A stretch of 64,000 nt of DNA from Mugil cephalus (taxonomy: Eukaryota; Chordata; Actinopteri; Mugiliformes; Mugilidae): the NCBI RefSeq assembly GCF_022458985.1, contig NC_061782.1:12851672-12915671 (forward strand), in the 5' to 3' direction. Of this stretch, positions 62,201 through 64,000 are shown piece by piece. Numbering within the stretch: the first letter of the stretch is position 1; the number at the start of each line of letters is the position of its first letter. Both the position numbers and the translations under genes were made by a program. Below the pieces are notes generated by a model, which saw only the letters and a list, made by a program, of their open reading frames with translations, was not told the DNA's origin and did no database searches.

Positions 62201-63994
62201 ATAATCTATAGAACCCTGATATACAATACAACATGATCCATGCAGCTAAATAATCAATTAACTGTGTGTTCTATAAAATCTGATTTCTCTTTAAAATGTA
62301 TTTCTATTTGATTTGTGTGTAACTATGTCTCTGAGATCTACAGGAGGTGGGGATCACAGACTTTATGCTATGACTACATAAGAGTGAGGTCCTCATGGTT
62401 CCGCTCATACATACCTAGCCACTGGACAAAAGACTTGACCATTGAAAGGATGCTCTTGATGTCCCAGATGTAAGGGTAGAGGTCGTACAGGATGGTGCGG
62501 TTGGCTGTATTTGACAGCCGTGTGAACATCTGGATGACTGAGCAGCACATCTCCTCAAACTTCTCTGCTCTCAGTTGCCATTCTGCCACCTGAGCCACAG
62601 AGGTTGGAGAAAAGGACAAATAATGGTGAAACGGGAAAGCGAGGGTGTAACAAGCCATCTGTATACGTAAAAACATAAGAGCATGTGTGTTATGACGTCA
62701 CACGTGGCCTTTTAAATCAAACGGTCCATTATGGAGTTAATATGGCTTCATCCATTTTACTAATTACATCTGTGAATTCTGTCTAAAAGTCAAGAAAAGG
62801 GAAGATGGTTTAAAACGAACGACGTAGTTAACGCAAATAAGCAGAACACAAGGGCATGTGGAGCAAGCAAGCTCCATTTGATATCATAACTACACCACCC
62901 AATGGGCAGTGTGGGTAGTACACATCCACCATTTTGTTTTCAGCACCATCACCAGCAAGTTTAGTCAATAATGAACAGTCATTTTCTCAGACAGACCTCT
63001 TTTCAATAACTCACTGAGTGAATTAACCCACCTTTTCACTTTCCTTCCTCTTGCAGTTAACGCTGACCACGCTGCTGTTGGCCCTCAGCCAGTTGAACTC
63101 CTTCAGCATTTGAACGGCCTTGGGTCCGTGCTCGTAAGGCAGATAGAAGAGCTCTGCCAGCATGCACAGGTCCTCAAGTGTGAGGGGCTCTGCTGTAAAC
63201 AGCGGTTTCTCGTTGGGTCCAGGTACAAACACCTCCTGAGGACACAGACCGGCACAAATGTGACTTAAGAGGAAATTCGATTTCGGTTTTGCCTTCAGTT
63301 GCAGATATAAAGGAAAAAAAGTCAAACTCACAAATGCCTGTGGCACCTGTTTGAGCTGATCGTCTGTCTGCATTGGTGCAATGTCGCTCCCAGAGTCCTC
63401 CTGAATCGACTCTTCAAGGGACTTGGACTCTGCCAGACTCTCTTTATCTGTATCCATAGGTTTCAGGTCCTCGGCCATTTTGTCAGCTAAGATAGGACCA
63501 ATGTGCTTCTCTTCGAGATCAGCTGCTACTTCTGGTACAGACTCATCCTGCTTCTCAACCACCATCTCCATGGGCTCCTCATCAGAATCCTTCTTTTCTA
63601 CCTCCACCTGCACAGACACAGAACATAAATACTCCAAGAACCACTTACACATACTCCTCTCTTCAACAAACAAACCAAATCATACCAAGGTTCTAGCCTG
63701 GATTAAACACATTAACACACATCTTTATTTCTAAAGGAGCAGGAAGTACTCGTTTGGCCTATTCAGATACTACAACTGTGCCCTATAGAAACGATAAACT
63801 CACCTCCTCTACCTCCTCGGGTCTTTTTACCAAGGGGAGTGACAGAGGGTCCAGACAGAGAGGAGGCATTGCTGGAGACATGATGGGCTGCTGGAACACG
63901 GTTGTGACTGTTGTCGATGAACAAAGTGATGGAGCAGCCATGGATGACACGTCTATGGCCGTGCTCTTGGCACCACTCTGAGGCACCTGTCGGC
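56268..63994 (-). CDS. oga: Protein O-GlcNAcase, C-terminal half (N-terminus off window)
   Basis: Ten minus-strand coding exons: 63994(?)-63804, 63607-63332, 63235-63032, 62589-62415, 59465-59380, 58303-58199, 57920-57829, 57709-57517, 57423-57264, 56404-56268. They encode 538 residues ending at TGA 56270-56268; human OGA is 916 aa. OGA removes O-linked N-acetylglucosamine from Ser/Thr of nucleocytoplasmic proteins. Its GH84 catalytic domain lies beyond the right edge. Present here: an acidic disordered segment (63607-63332); the stalk helices that dimerise the enzyme ([40 protein letters not shown]); and the acetyltransferase-like domain ([12 protein letters not shown] to the end [15 protein letters not shown]). 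Identity to human is very high in the stalk and final domain. The right-most exon start (acceptor TTTCAG) fits the phase but lies at the window edge. npm3 follows. Confidence 0.95.
59466..62414 (-). other. oga: Large oga intron (2.9 kb) after the WLG exon
   Basis: It separates the stalk exon 62589-62415 from exon 59465-59380. Contents include a T-run (about 61192-61209) and G-rich sequence near 61736-61760. No other coding exon is apparent. Read-through from the upstream exon reaches an in-frame stop 39 bases into the intron. Confidence 0.5.
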
Positions 63995-64000
63995 CTGAAA

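Overview
This is a vertebrate nuclear genome window, almost certainly from a teleost fish. Genes are split by GT-AG introns with short exons, intergenic space is AT-rich, microsatellites are frequent, and decayed Tc1/mariner-type repeats typical of fish genomes are scattered through it. I recognise seven protein-coding genes by residue-level similarity to known vertebrate families. No prokaryotic or viral gene set, CRISPR array or rRNA is visible.

Layout: (1) 1-5238, minus: ubtd1, four coding exons; the last runs off the left edge. (2) 8220-11091, minus: zdhhc16, ten coding exons, complete. (3) 12354-16202, plus: mettl18, two coding exons, head-to-head with zdhhc16 across a compact promoter with NRF-1-like and ZNF143-like motifs. 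(4) 16.4-21.7 kb: no recognised gene, but one orphan exon-like segment near 17.8-18.05 kb. (5) 22096-29664, plus: sufu, twelve coding exons, complete, two of its introns using GC-AG boundaries. (6) 32759-41912, plus: trim8, six coding exons plus a predicted non-coding first exon with a TATA box and short uORFs. (7) 42.5-51.2 kb: no recognised gene; Tc1-like relics, microsatellites and a near-perfect hairpin at 46.4 kb. (8) 51245-53237, minus: npm3, five coding exons, complete. (9) 56268-63994 and beyond, minus: oga (mgea5), ten C-terminal coding exons; the N-terminal catalytic half lies off the right edge.

Human orthologues of ubtd1, zdhhc16, sufu, trim8, npm3 and oga all lie on 10q24, so the window is a condensed version of that conserved block. 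Human METTL18 is on chromosome 1, so mettl18 is the outlier here.

The products act in unrelated pathways: ubiquitin-like adaptor, protein palmitoylation, ribosomal protein L3 histidine methylation, Hedgehog/GLI repression, TRIM E3 ligase signalling, histone chaperone, and O-GlcNAc removal. Their adjacency is inherited synteny, not an operon. I found no convincing new biological system. The items most worth a second look are the sufu GC-AG introns, the shared zdhhc16/mettl18 promoter, the retained-intron stop in oga, the 46.4 kb hairpin and the orphan exon at 17.8 kb. All exon boundaries were read by eye from splice consensus, frame and protein similarity; no alignment or transcript data were available.
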